NCBI GenBank assembly: GCA_903873705.1
Contig: CAIQPK010000056.1
Location: forward strand, 1 to 42,958
DNA from: an uncultured Acidobacteriota bacterium
GTDB lineage: Bacteria > Acidobacteriota > Terriglobia > Terriglobales > Acidobacteriaceae
Direction: 5' to 3'
DNA: 42,958 bases
Below are positions 25,264 through 32,657 of the stretch, piece after piece. The translations under genes and the position numbers were made by a program. Position 1 is the first letter of the stretch. Every line of letters starts with the position of its first letter. The notes below the pieces were generated by a model. That model saw only the letters and a program-made list of their open reading frames with translations, was not told the origin of the DNA and did not search any database.

Positions 25264-25981
25264 GCTGAGCCTCCCCTCTGCCGTGCCACTCCCCTGCTGC
25301 TACCGCAGTCAGGCCGACGACACACGCCCATTGAATCATGTTCAGTCCATGGACGAGCGGCTGAGGCTTAATGAAGTCGATGAAAATGCGCCACGCAAGG
25401 TAAAACGCAAGAAAAACCCGGAAAATTCGCCCTGGCGGATGGGGCCGGTTGCCAGCACGCCAAAGCATGAACCCCAGCGCCGAAAGGAACAACAGCTCGT
25501 AAAGCTGGGTGGGGTGGCGTGGAGTACCGTCACCGAAGTCGACGCCCCAGGGCAGCGACGTGGGCGTTCCGTAGGTGTCATCCGCCATCCCAGCCAGGAA
25601 GCAGCCGATGCGACCGACGGCGATACCCACGCACAGCGGCAGCGCGAAGAGGTCGCCGCTGCGGGCGCGGATGCCGAGCAGCCGCTTGGCTATCTCGACG
25701 GCGAGCCAGCCTCCGAGCAGTCCGCCGACGATGGTCTTGCCGCCGCCGGGCGTAAGGAACTCGTCCCAGTGAAACCCTGCCTGAGGCGCCTGTTCGAGCA
25801 GGCCGAGCAGGCGGCTGCCGACCAGCGCTCCCACCGCCGTGGCCGCGATCAGTATCCAGCGCCGGTCCTCTGGCAGCGGATCTCCCAGGCGATGGCGCAG
25901 ATGGCGGAAGACGAGGTAGCCGGCGATGTAGCCGAGGGCTTCGAAGAGCGGATGCCACTCGGGATGGAAGAGGCTCGGCAA
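25241..25981 (-). CDS. Divergent prolipoprotein diacylglyceryl transferase (Lgt) family protein
   Basis: 246-residue multi-helix membrane protein of the Lgt family, which moves diacylglycerol from phosphatidylglycerol to the lipobox Cys. Retained Lgt features are GRIGCFLAG (Arg of the E. coli Arg143 site), RHPTQLYELL, and FYLAWRIFIDF (Tyr235 and Arg239 equivalents). Changed features: the GGMSFHGGLIG motif with essential His103 reads GGKTIVGGLLG, so the His is Val; GNFINGE reads GCFLAGM. It is also shorter than E. coli Lgt (291). It may therefore be a second Lgt-like enzyme acting on another acceptor, or a lipid carrier. Followed by two small membrane genes on the same strand. Confidence 0.78.
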   Translation of the reverse strand: MPSLFHPEWHPLFEALGYIAGYLVFRHLRHRLGDPLPEDRRWILIAATAVGALVGSRLLGLLEQAPQAGFHWDEFLTPGGGKTIVGGLLGGWLAVEIAKRLLGIRARSGDLFALPLCVGIAVGRIGCFLAGMADDTYGTPTSLPWGVDFGDGTPRHPTQLYELLFLSALGFMLWRAGNRPHPPGRIFRVFLAFYLAWRIFIDFIKPQPLVHGLNMIQWACVVGLTAVAAGEWHGRGEAQRVQPVGQ

Positions 25982-26415
25982 GTTGTTCCGAGTTTACAGA
26001 GGATTTGGGGAAGAAACTTCGGTCGTTTGCGATGATCGCCGAGTTCAGCAATGCAGAAGACAAGACAAATGGGCCGCGTTGTCAGCAGAGATCAGCGTTG
26101 TAACTCGCCCGAGCTTACTGTAAGTTACGCCGAGTTCACCGGCGCAGCGAGGAGGCATTTTCATCGCCTCGGGAAGACCGCAACGCGTAGCGAATGGTGA
26201 CACGACCATGACGCTGCAAGTGCCGTGTTTAGCCCCGCTTAAGTGCGTTAGCTGGGTTTCGTGGCCGGTGCGTCTTTATGAACGTCAGCTGCGTACACTG
26301 AGTCAACAACGCGGGCTGAATGCCATTTTCTTCGCGTTTTCGTATGCTTGACAGTACCGTCGGCCAAACACTATAAGCGACTCGCTTAACAACCACATCG
26401 CTGGAGCGTCCTCAA
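25982..26415. other. Intergenic region of 434 bases between divergent lgt-like and PrpD-like copy 2 genes
   Basis: No convincing gene. It holds a small palindrome CTTACTGTAAG at 26114-26124 and the promoter described at 26348-26377. The rest shows no repeat or RNA gene that I can support. Confidence 0.55.
26348..26377 (+). promoter_or_regulatory. Sigma70-type promoter for PrpD-like copy 2
   Basis: TTGACA at 26348-26353 and TATAAG at 26372-26377, 18 bases apart, 38 bases before the ATG at 26416. It is the best -35/-10 pair seen near any of the three PrpD-like genes. Confidence 0.6.
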
Positions 26416-28020
26416 ATGGAATCACAGAAAGACCTGCGTGACGAAAAACAGTGTGAGCCGGAAGTCCCCTCCCCAGGTCGCCGCGACCTGATGAGAATGG
26501 GTGCCGGTGCCTTTGCCCTGGCTATGACCGGTGGACTTGCTGGTGCACAGGAAGGCGGACGACGTGGGCCCCAGGCGCCGGCAGCGCCTCCGGGACAGGC
26601 GCCTCCGACTGAGTGGCGGCCGCACACCGGACCGGGCTATTACACCTACACGGCCAATCGTGAGGACAACAACGGGCCGATGGACGATACGACGGCCCAG
26701 ATCGTGAAGTACGTTCACGGCTTCGGCTCGGCGGACATGACGCCCGGGGCGATCAAGGCCACCAACCGGACGATGCTGGACTCGATGGCTGCGACCGTTG
26801 CCGGCTTCGAGGAGAAGGCGGTCCGAATCTGCGCGCGGACGGCGATGCTGTCGCCGGCGGGCAAGTGGAAGTCGACCGGGTTTGGTTACGGCATCGAGAC
26901 GACGCCGGAGCTGGGGGCGTTCGTCAACTCGGCCATGGTGCGCATGGTGGACTTCAACGACACACCGCACAACAGCAACCTGATTCCCGCCGCGCTGGCG
27001 ATCGGCGAGGCACTGCACTGCACTGGTCGCCAAGTGATGGAAGCCGTCGCGATCGGGTACGAGATTATGGGCGTTCCCGGGGCGGGCGAGTCGGTTGCAC
27101 CGGCTATGGCTGCAGGCAAGCTGATGGGCCTGAGCGAGGACCAGCTGGGCAACGCCGTCACGCTGGCGCTGACGCCGCACATCGCCCTGAACAAGGGCGT
27201 GGGCGCGATGTCGATGTGGAAGGGCACGCGCTCGGCTGAGGCGATCAAGTGCGGCGTGTGGGCGGCGATCCTGGCCAAGCAGGGGATGACTGGACCACCG
27301 CAGCCGTTCGAAGGCCGCGGCGGACTCTGGTATACGCAGAACCGCATGGGACGGCCGTTCAAGCTGCCCGAGCAGGCCAAGCTGCAGATCGAACGGATGG
27401 TGAACAAGCGCTTCCCTTCCGACCAGATGACGCAGCAGACGCTGGGCATGATGCCGCAGATTCGGCAGTGGGTCGGCGATCCGGAGTCGATTGACAACAT
27501 CGAGTACTACATGACGTTCGGCGACTGGGAAGAAGTGGGCGACAACGCCAAGTTCGACCCCCACAACCGCGATACGGCCGATCACAGCATCGCTTACGTA
27601 ATTGCGCGCAACCTGATCTCCGGCGAAAGCTATCTGGATGCGTTTGAGGATGCGAAGCTGCCGTATAACGATCCGCCGGTGCGGGCGCTGATGAACAAGA
27701 TCACGCTGAGCCCGGTGAACGAGTGGCGCGGTAACGGAACGGCTCGCATCGTCATCAAGAAAAAGAATGGCGATACGAAGTACTGGGACACCCACGACGG
27801 CAGCCGCGATACGGAAGACATGTCGAAGTTCCCGCAGATGTCGGACGAAGACATCATGGCGAAGTTCCGGCGCGTTTGCGCCTATCGCAAGGTTGCGCAG
27901 GCGCAGAGCGAGCAGGCCCTGAAGTACTGGTGGGACCTCTCGTCGGTGCAGGACATTGCTGTTCCGATGAAGCAGTTTGCGAAGTTCGGACAGCCGGCAC
28001 CGCTGCAGGTTGTGGTCTAA
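26416..28020 (+). CDS. Tat-exported MmgE/PrpD family protein, copy 2
   Basis: 534 residues with a twin-arginine leader (GRRDLMRMGAGAFALAM, Arg 22-23) and a cleavage region near AGAQEGG. The mature part aligns along its length with copies 1 and 3: DNNGPMDDTTAQIVK, NRTMLDSMAATVAGFEE, GYGIETTPELGAFVN, ALTPHIALNKGVGAMSMWK, GMTGPPQPFEGRGGLW, FDPHNRDTADHS and the end AKFGQPAPL. Unlike the others, the active-site segment is four residues shorter (DFNDTPHNSNLIPAAL), so the His aligned with His103 of cis-aconitate decarboxylase is missing or replaced by His 185, only six after Asp 179. Function unknown. Its small exported partner starts 33 bases downstream and both share one terminator. Confidence 0.85.
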   Translation: MESQKDLRDEKQCEPEVPSPGRRDLMRMGAGAFALAMTGGLAGAQEGGRRGPQAPAAPPGQAPPTEWRPHTGPGYYTYTANREDNNGPMDDTTAQIVKYVHGFGSADMTPGAIKATNRTMLDSMAATVAGFEEKAVRICARTAMLSPAGKWKSTGFGYGIETTPELGAFVNSAMVRMVDFNDTPHNSNLIPAALAIGEALHCTGRQVMEAVAIGYEIMGVPGAGESVAPAMAAGKLMGLSEDQLGNAVTLALTPHIALNKGVGAMSMWKGTRSAEAIKCGVWAAILAKQGMTGPPQPFEGRGGLWYTQNRMGRPFKLPEQAKLQIERMVNKRFPSDQMTQQTLGMMPQIRQWVGDPESIDNIEYYMTFGDWEEVGDNAKFDPHNRDTADHSIAYVIARNLISGESYLDAFEDAKLPYNDPPVRALMNKITLSPVNEWRGNGTARIVIKKKNGDTKYWDTHDGSRDTEDMSKFPQMSDEDIMAKFRRVCAYRKVAQAQSEQALKYWWDLSSVQDIAVPMKQFAKFGQPAPLQVVV

Positions 28021-28053
28021 CCCATCAACGCCACTGGCGAAGGAGATTTGCTT

Positions 28054-28410
28054 ATGAAGAAGCTTGTATTGGCAGCCATGGCGGCGCTAACGTTGGGAGC
28101 CTTTGCGGCTCCGGCGCTGGCGGCGACCGAAACCGTGACGGGTAAAGTGGTATCGCTTTCCTGTTACTTCCAGACCAACAAGAACGCCGGCGTGCGCGAA
28201 GAGGTGTGCTTCAACGCGACCGTCAAGTATGAAGGCAATCCGGTTGGCATTGTGACTGCCGATGGCAAGGTTTACCAGCTTGCGGGGGGCGTTCTGGGCG
28301 TGAACAATGCCAAGATGGTTCCTTACGGCGGCAAGACGGTGACCGTTACGGGCGAGGTCTGGGAGAAGGCCGGAATGATGATGTTGAAGGCTGACGATCT
28401 GAAGCAGTAA
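28054..28410 (+). CDS. Small exported partner of PrpD-like copy 2
   Basis: 118 residues. A clear Sec signal peptide (MKKLVLAAMAALTLGAFAAPALA, cut before ATE) is followed by a compact beta-rich domain that looks OB-like: ETVTGKVVSLSCYFQTN, KYEGNPVGIVTADGKVYQLA, NAKMVPYGGKTVTVTGEVW and GMMMLKADDLK. Two Cys (in SLSCYF and EEVCFN) could form a disulphide or bind a cofactor. ATG 28054 has AAGGAG eight bases upstream; the earlier TTG at 28048 is not needed. The protein at 34236-34598 is a clear paralogue in the same position behind copy 3. It resembles small exported proteins of unknown role common in Acidobacteria and related phyla. Confidence 0.82.
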   Translation: MKKLVLAAMAALTLGAFAAPALAATETVTGKVVSLSCYFQTNKNAGVREEVCFNATVKYEGNPVGIVTADGKVYQLAGGVLGVNNAKMVPYGGKTVTVTGEVWEKAGMMMLKADDLKQ

Positions 28411-28423
28411 GCGGCCGGTGTCC

Positions 28424-28456
28424 GCAAAGCCCGCGACGCACCGTCGCGGGCTTTGC
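28424..28456 (+). terminator. Terminator of the PrpD-like copy 2 operon
   Basis: Perfect 15-base stem (GCAAAGCCCGCGACG with its complement), loop CAC, followed by TGTTTGTG. It begins 14 bases after the small-partner stop. Confidence 0.8.
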
Positions 28457-28523
28457 TGTTTGTGCATCGTGGTGGTTTGATGGGCATCAAAGTTGGGTAT
28501 CCGATTTCTTGTTGAGGAGCTTT

Positions 28524-29003
28524 ATGTCTACTGAGGCGTTGTTGACGAGTGGTGTGGTGGGTTCGTGGAAGATTGTGATGGGGCGGCTGGATAAGACCAT
28601 CGGGCGGCTGACCGAGGCGCAGTTGCAGGAGCGCGTGGCGCCGGGGAAGAACCGGCGGCTGTACCTGCTGGGACATCTGACGGCGGTGCATGACCGGATG
28701 CTGCCGCTGCTGGGTTTGGGCGAGCGGCTTTATCCGGAGATCGATGAGGCTTATGTGACGAATCCGGATGGCGCGCTGGCTGATCCGGTGTCAGTGGACG
28801 AGTTGAAGGCGATGTGGACGGATGTGAATGCGAAGCTGACGGCGGCGGTGGAGAAGCTGTCGGCTGAGGAGTGGCTGGAGAAGCATACGCAGGTGAGCGA
28901 TGAGGACTTTGCCAAGGACCCGTCGCGGAATCGGCTGTCGGTGTTCCTGAGCCGGACGAACCATGCTTCGTTCCATGCGGGGCAGTTCGCGCTGGTGAAG
29001 TAG
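28524..29003 (+). CDS. DinB family protein
   Basis: 159-residue four-helix DinB/YfiT-like protein. The three metal-binding His of the family are visible: LGHLTAVHDRML in the second helix and RTNHASFHAGQFAL near the C-terminus. Such proteins include thiol S-transferases for bacillithiol or mycothiol and many of unknown activity. The ATG at 28524 has GAGGAG about five bases upstream. It is a single gene with a terminator about 100 bases downstream. A more precise activity cannot be given. Confidence 0.85.
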   Translation: MSTEALLTSGVVGSWKIVMGRLDKTIGRLTEAQLQERVAPGKNRRLYLLGHLTAVHDRMLPLLGLGERLYPEIDEAYVTNPDGALADPVSVDELKAMWTDVNAKLTAAVEKLSAEEWLEKHTQVSDEDFAKDPSRNRLSVFLSRTNHASFHAGQFALVK

Positions 29004-29027
29004 TGGCGCCGGGCTAAGGGTGGCCCC

Positions 29028-29094
29028 CAGACCGGGTCTGCAAAATCTCTGATTCTGTTGGTTGAGATCTGGGCAGACCGTCGGGCTAGTCTGC
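29028..29094. repeat. Two related inverted repeats, CAGACC...GTCTGCAAAA
   Basis: CAGAC-CGG-GTCTG at 29028-29040 and GCAGAC-(10)-GTCTGC at 29073-29094, both followed by CAAAA. A related CCCCAGACCCAATCTGCAT occurs at 12807-12825 after nth. They look like degenerate copies of one dispersed intergenic element. Confidence 0.4.
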
Positions 29095-29100
29095 AAAAGG

Positions 29101-29133
29101 AAGACCGCCTGCTGTGAGCAGGCGGTCTTTTTA
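29101..29133 (+). terminator. Rho-independent terminator of the DinB gene
   Basis: Perfect 13-base stem AAGACCGCCTGCT with its complement, loop GTG, then TTTTTAT. Confidence 0.85.
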
Positions 29134-29274
29134 TGTCTGCTTCCAGTTTAGTGGATTGAGGGGATATAACATGCCAATTTTCTTTGGGAGAATGGGCCTT
29201 GTTTTGTTGGCGTTGCAGGTTTTTGCGAGGGTTGGGGGGTTGACAGGTTTTGGGGATGCACGCGTGAACGGGGG

Positions 29275-30141
29275 TTAGCGGCGGTCCTTCATGCGGTAGT
29301 GGAGGCGAAGGAACTCGACACCCCAAAGCCATAGGATGTGGTCGGCGCGCGTAACTCCGGGTTCGTCGGTGAAGACGCGTATTTCCTCTTTCATAGAGGC
29401 GACGTAGCGCGCCCACAGCGTGCCGTCGCCAGCATGAACGGTGAAGTAGAAGCCAGGTTCTCCGAAGCGGCTCCCGCTCGACTGTACTGAAAGCGATCCG
29501 TCCGTGTTGGCGACGGCCTTCATGAGGACGATGGCGTTGCCGTTCGGGAGGGGAAAGACGACCTTGACGCAGGGGCTGGGGTGGCCCGGGATGCGGCAGA
29601 TGGAGTAGCTGCCCGCGTAGAGGACGTTGTCGGTTGAACGTAGCGTGCGGACCCATGCCGTCTGCACGATCTGGCCGGTCGCGGGGTCGCGCATGGGAAG
29701 GATGGTGCTGGTCATTCCACGGGCGCTGTCGAGCGGCGAGAGCGGTACGTTGAGTTGTTGCAGGCGACGGCTGAAGAGCAGACTGAGGGCGCGGCCGAAG
29801 GGGCGGAAGGCTGCGCACCATTGCGACCAGGAGTCGAGGTCGAATGCTGAGGTGTGTGCGTAGAAGTCTTTGACGGGTTGGGCGACGGCGGAGAGAGCGG
29901 GGTTATCGGCTTCAAGGGCGGTGAAGTCGGCAAGCAGGCCGCAGCCTGGAGCTTGAATGATGTCGAGACGATGGGCTTCGGCGTAGTGCTCGAAAAAGTG
30001 GCGGCCGATCTGGCGAGTTCCGCCGATGGGGCCGTCTAGCCACGGATGTTCGCTTAGTTTGAGGCGGCGCCCGGTGAGGCGAACCCACTGCTGAGTGGTC
30101 CAGTCGGTAAGATTGCCGCGCCGGTCTCCGAGCCAGATCAC
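29275..30141 (-). CDS. Uncharacterised protein, 288 residues
   Basis: I do not recognise a characterised family. The protein is soluble, with aromatic-rich stretches: LTDWTTQQWVRLTGRR, FDLDSWSQWCAAFRPFGRAL and FSRRLQQLNVPLSPLDSARG, then a beta-rich half (TAWVRTLRSTDNVLYAGSYS, CVKVVFPLPNGNAIVLMKAV, GFYFTVHAGDGTLWARY). It has no signal peptide or transmembrane segment. The GTG at 30141 is the first start in the frame but has no clear ribosome site. The length, single open frame and absence of a better frame on the other strand support a real gene. It is followed on the + strand by unrelated DinB sequences and stands alone. Confidence 0.65.
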   Translation of the reverse strand: MIWLGDRRGNLTDWTTQQWVRLTGRRLKLSEHPWLDGPIGGTRQIGRHFFEHYAEAHRLDIIQAPGCGLLADFTALEADNPALSAVAQPVKDFYAHTSAFDLDSWSQWCAAFRPFGRALSLLFSRRLQQLNVPLSPLDSARGMTSTILPMRDPATGQIVQTAWVRTLRSTDNVLYAGSYSICRIPGHPSPCVKVVFPLPNGNAIVLMKAVANTDGSLSVQSSGSRFGEPGFYFTVHAGDGTLWARYVASMKEEIRVFTDEPGVTRADHILWLWGVEFLRLHYRMKDRR

Positions 30142-30265
30142 GTGGCGATTATTGCATGTAGCGCGTGCGGGTGTGTCGGATTGGAGGAAGGCGAATTTGT
30201 CGTTCCGGCTTCGCCTGCACTCCGGCCTGCGGCAGCGAGGAAGCGCCTGCTGCGCGTTCGTTATT

Positions 30266-30285
30266 GGCCCAACTGAAGTTGGGCC
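30266..30285. repeat. Palindromic hairpin GGCCCAACT/AGTTGGGCC
   Basis: Perfect nine-base arms with a two-base loop in the gap between divergent-free genes ending at 30338 and starting at 30141. No T-run follows, so it is likely a dispersed intergenic palindrome rather than a strong terminator, though it could end transcription of the 30338-31300 gene. Confidence 0.5.
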
Positions 30286-30337
30286 CTGCCAAGAGATCTG
30301 AGGGTTCCTCGGGAATGGGCGCTGTAGGTTTCGCGGC

Positions 30338-31300
30338 TTATTTGGCAGTAGTCTTTTTCTTCGTAGACTTTGTGGGGATACCTGAGACGTCGGATTTGCC
30401 GATAGCGGCCTGGATGGCTTTGGTTGCCGGGGTAGGTGTTGTTGCCAGGGGCAGCGCCTTAGCGGTTGACGCGGGCTTGGTTTGCGACTGGGCGGTCATG
30501 TGTTCGGTGATGAGCTCGGTCTGGAAGCGGACGATGGTGTCGGGGTCGGTGATGACGGACTGGGTGTTGTTCTGGGCCTTGTAGCCGGCACCGCCGGCTT
30601 GTCCGTTGACGACGAAGGTGCCTTCTCCGCTGGCCGACCAGTTGGTGGAACCTTCGGCGGCGATGCGTCCGTCGGCGACGAAGCCCTTGGTGTGGCTGAT
30701 CTGGTGGGTGAAGGATTCGCCGATGACGAAGTGGGTGTTGTAGGCGGCGAGGTTGTACTTCTGGTCGGCCTCGAGCAGGGCCTTCTCGTGGACGCCGCCG
30801 GCCTGGCTCTTGTCCAGCGTGATGAGCATGGTGACCGACGGGTTGAGCGCCTTCTGCATGAGGATGTTGTTGAGCTCCGAGTCGTCGAAGCCAAACATGT
30901 TGAGGTAGAGCGAGATGGAGACGCGCGAGAGGATGTGTTTTAGGATGTCGTGCACGTCGTCGCGTCCGACGTAGAAGAGATGCACGTCTTTGCTGGCGTT
31001 GAGCGAGTAGGCGCCTTCCTTGGTGTACTGCGCAAGGTCGGCGAGGGTGAAGGTCTGGAGGTTTTGAGTGGGGTCGCCGAGGGTGTTGCTGGGGCTTTGG
31101 ACGGGCGGCGCGGCGTAGGCCTTCTGCACCGCAGCGGTTGTCGCCGGTTTGGCGGCTGGGGCAGAGACGGCTACGGCGGTGGGGTCGACGAAGGGGCGTG
31201 CGGGGACGCGGGGAGCGAAGGGCAAGGCGGAGGTGGTCGTCTTTGGCGTGGACTTTTTGGAGGTGGACTTCTTTGATGACGATGTCTTTTGGGCGGTCAT
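30338..31300 (-). CDS. Phospholipase D-like protein with Lys/Ser/Thr-rich tails
   Basis: 320 residues. The central part (about 95-255) is a PLD-like domain with one HKD motif, SHTKGFVADGRIAAEGSTNWS (His-x-Lys, Asp, then GSTNWS), preceded by DVHLFYVGRDDVHDILKHIL and MFGFDDSELNNILMQKAL. One HKD copy suggests a dimer, as in Nuc-type PLD nucleases. Both ends are low complexity and basic: TSSSKKSTSKKSTPKTTT at the N-terminus and IPTKSTKKKTTAK at the C-terminus, suited to nucleic acid or envelope binding. No signal peptide. The ATG at 31300 has AGGA seven bases upstream. Nuclease versus lipase activity cannot be decided. Confidence 0.8.
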   Translation of the reverse strand: MTAQKTSSSKKSTSKKSTPKTTTSALPFAPRVPARPFVDPTAVAVSAPAAKPATTAAVQKAYAAPPVQSPSNTLGDPTQNLQTFTLADLAQYTKEGAYSLNASKDVHLFYVGRDDVHDILKHILSRVSISLYLNMFGFDDSELNNILMQKALNPSVTMLITLDKSQAGGVHEKALLEADQKYNLAAYNTHFVIGESFTHQISHTKGFVADGRIAAEGSTNWSASGEGTFVVNGQAGGAGYKAQNNTQSVITDPDTIVRFQTELITEHMTAQSQTKPASTAKALPLATTPTPATKAIQAAIGKSDVSGIPTKSTKKKTTAK

Positions 31301-31550
31301 GCGGATTCCTCTCTCGGTCACTGCTTTCCGGGCTTCGCGTATTGCGCCACGATCACGCTGTGCTGGCTCGGCGATACAACGGGCTTTCAGCCCTCACATC
31401 GTCGGGTGACGTTTACATGGAGCTGCGCCCCATGTTGGTATAGCGGCGCGCTTTCAGCGCTTAGACCTCGATCCTTCCAGATTGAAGTTATCTTCGCTTG
31501 ACGGGTCGCAGAGTGAAGCTATCTTCGCTTGACGGATAGACCCAGCGCCA
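31301..31550. repeat. Intergenic hairpins and a 22-base direct repeat
   Basis: Small hairpins GGGCT-TTC-AGCCC (31381-31393) and GCGCT-TTC-AGCGC (31448-31460) share the loop TTC. After them TGAAGYTATCTTCGCTTGAC plus GG occurs twice, at 31483-31504 and 31514-31535 (one mismatch, period 31). Each copy also contains GAAG...CTTC, a possible short stem. The second copy lies 16 bases past the end of the methyltransferase gene. No gene is seen here. Confidence 0.65.
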
Positions 31551-32573
31551 CTAAGCGACGCCGGTCACCAGCGTTTCTGGGCTCATGGGAACGGGGGCTT
31601 GGGTGATGTTGGAGAAGCCGGCTTCGGTGTACATGGCCTTGAGTTGAGAGAAGGTGTAGGCGTTGCCGGCGGGAGTGCTGGTGAGCATGGTGAGGGCGAA
31701 GCCTACGGCGGAGGGAGGCGAGGTGCGGTCTTCGTCGGGGACGAACTCGAGGGTGGCGGCAATGCCGCCGGGGCGCAGCGCGGCGTGGACCTTGCGGAGG
31801 AGCGTGACGTTGGTGGCGTGGTCGAAGTGGTGGAGGAAGTTGGTGAGCAGCACGGCGTCGAAGCCGGTGCCGAAGGCGACGTCGAAGGCCGAGCCGGGGA
31901 GCTGGGTGAAGCGGTTGGCAACACCGGCGGCGGAGGCGTTGCGCTGGGCGACGTTGAGGACGTTGGGCCAGTCGACGGCAGTGATCTGCGCTGCGGGGTT
32001 CTGTTGGGCGAACGCGATGCCGAAGAGGCCGTGGCCGGCGGCGATATCGAGTACGCGGATGGGGCCGTTGAGGGAGGCGAGGACCATTTTCGCCATCTCC
32101 ACTGAAGTGATGCGGACGAGTGACGCCATGTTCTCGGCGAAGCTGACCCAGATGGGGTTATCGGGTTCGACGCTGCCCTGACCGGGGAGGGTGGTGGTGC
32201 CGGAGCGGACGATTTCGGGGAGGCGCTGGTAGACCTCGTGGATTTCCGGGTTGGCCATGAAGCGCGAAGCGGAGGCCAGGCAGGCGGGAGAGGCGGGGTC
32301 AAGGAAAACGGCGCTGGTGGGCGTGTGCTGGTAGCGGCCGTCGGCTTTCTGGAGAAGGCCGCAGACGACGAGGAAGTCGCAAAGGATGGCGATGCCGCGC
32401 TCGGAGGCCTGGCAGTGGGCGGCGATGGAGGCGACGTCGCCGGGGCCGGCGCCGACGGCGCGGAAGAGGTCGAGCTCGATGGCGGTGTTGAGCGCGGCGG
32501 TCTGCTGGTGCGCGTTCATGAGGGCGAAGACGAGCGCGGGGTTGGGTGCCTGGGAGGGAGAGGTGGGTTGCAT
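31551..32573 (-). CDS. SAM-dependent O-methyltransferase, winged-helix dimerisation type
   Basis: 340 residues. The N-terminal part (about 10-110) is a winged-helix dimerisation domain (ALNTAIELDLFRAVG, CQASERGIAILCDFLVVCGLL). The C-terminal class I methyltransferase domain carries motif I VLDIAAGHGLFGIAFA, an acidic motif II ITAVDWPNVL, and DAVLLTNFLHHFDHA. This architecture is that of plant-type and antibiotic O-methyltransferases such as hydroxyneurosporene, acetylserotonin and polyketide enzymes. The natural substrate cannot be inferred, since no biosynthetic cluster is adjacent. ATG at 32573 (MQPTSPSQ); it is divergent from the ATPase gene. Confidence 0.88.
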   Translation of the reverse strand: MQPTSPSQAPNPALVFALMNAHQQTAALNTAIELDLFRAVGAGPGDVASIAAHCQASERGIAILCDFLVVCGLLQKADGRYQHTPTSAVFLDPASPACLASASRFMANPEIHEVYQRLPEIVRSGTTTLPGQGSVEPDNPIWVSFAENMASLVRITSVEMAKMVLASLNGPIRVLDIAAGHGLFGIAFAQQNPAAQITAVDWPNVLNVAQRNASAAGVANRFTQLPGSAFDVAFGTGFDAVLLTNFLHHFDHATNVTLLRKVHAALRPGGIAATLEFVPDEDRTSPPSAVGFALTMLTSTPAGNAYTFSQLKAMYTEAGFSNITQAPVPMSPETLVTGVA

Positions 32574-32657
32574 GTGCCGTCCTTATGAGGGTGGTTTAGT
32601 AGCCCGCGGGAAGTTTAGCAGGTGCGGATCAGGCTGCCGAGGTTCGTGGGAGAATGG

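Noticed and set aside
26422-27795. 457-codon minus-strand frame opposite PrpD-like copy 2
   Set aside because: Composition is a shadow (Arg/His/Val), and the + strand gene has a leader, domain motifs and paralogues.
28751-29821. 356-codon minus-strand frame across the DinB gene and downstream region
   Set aside because: It crosses the DinB terminator and consists of Pro/Arg/His-rich sequence without motifs.
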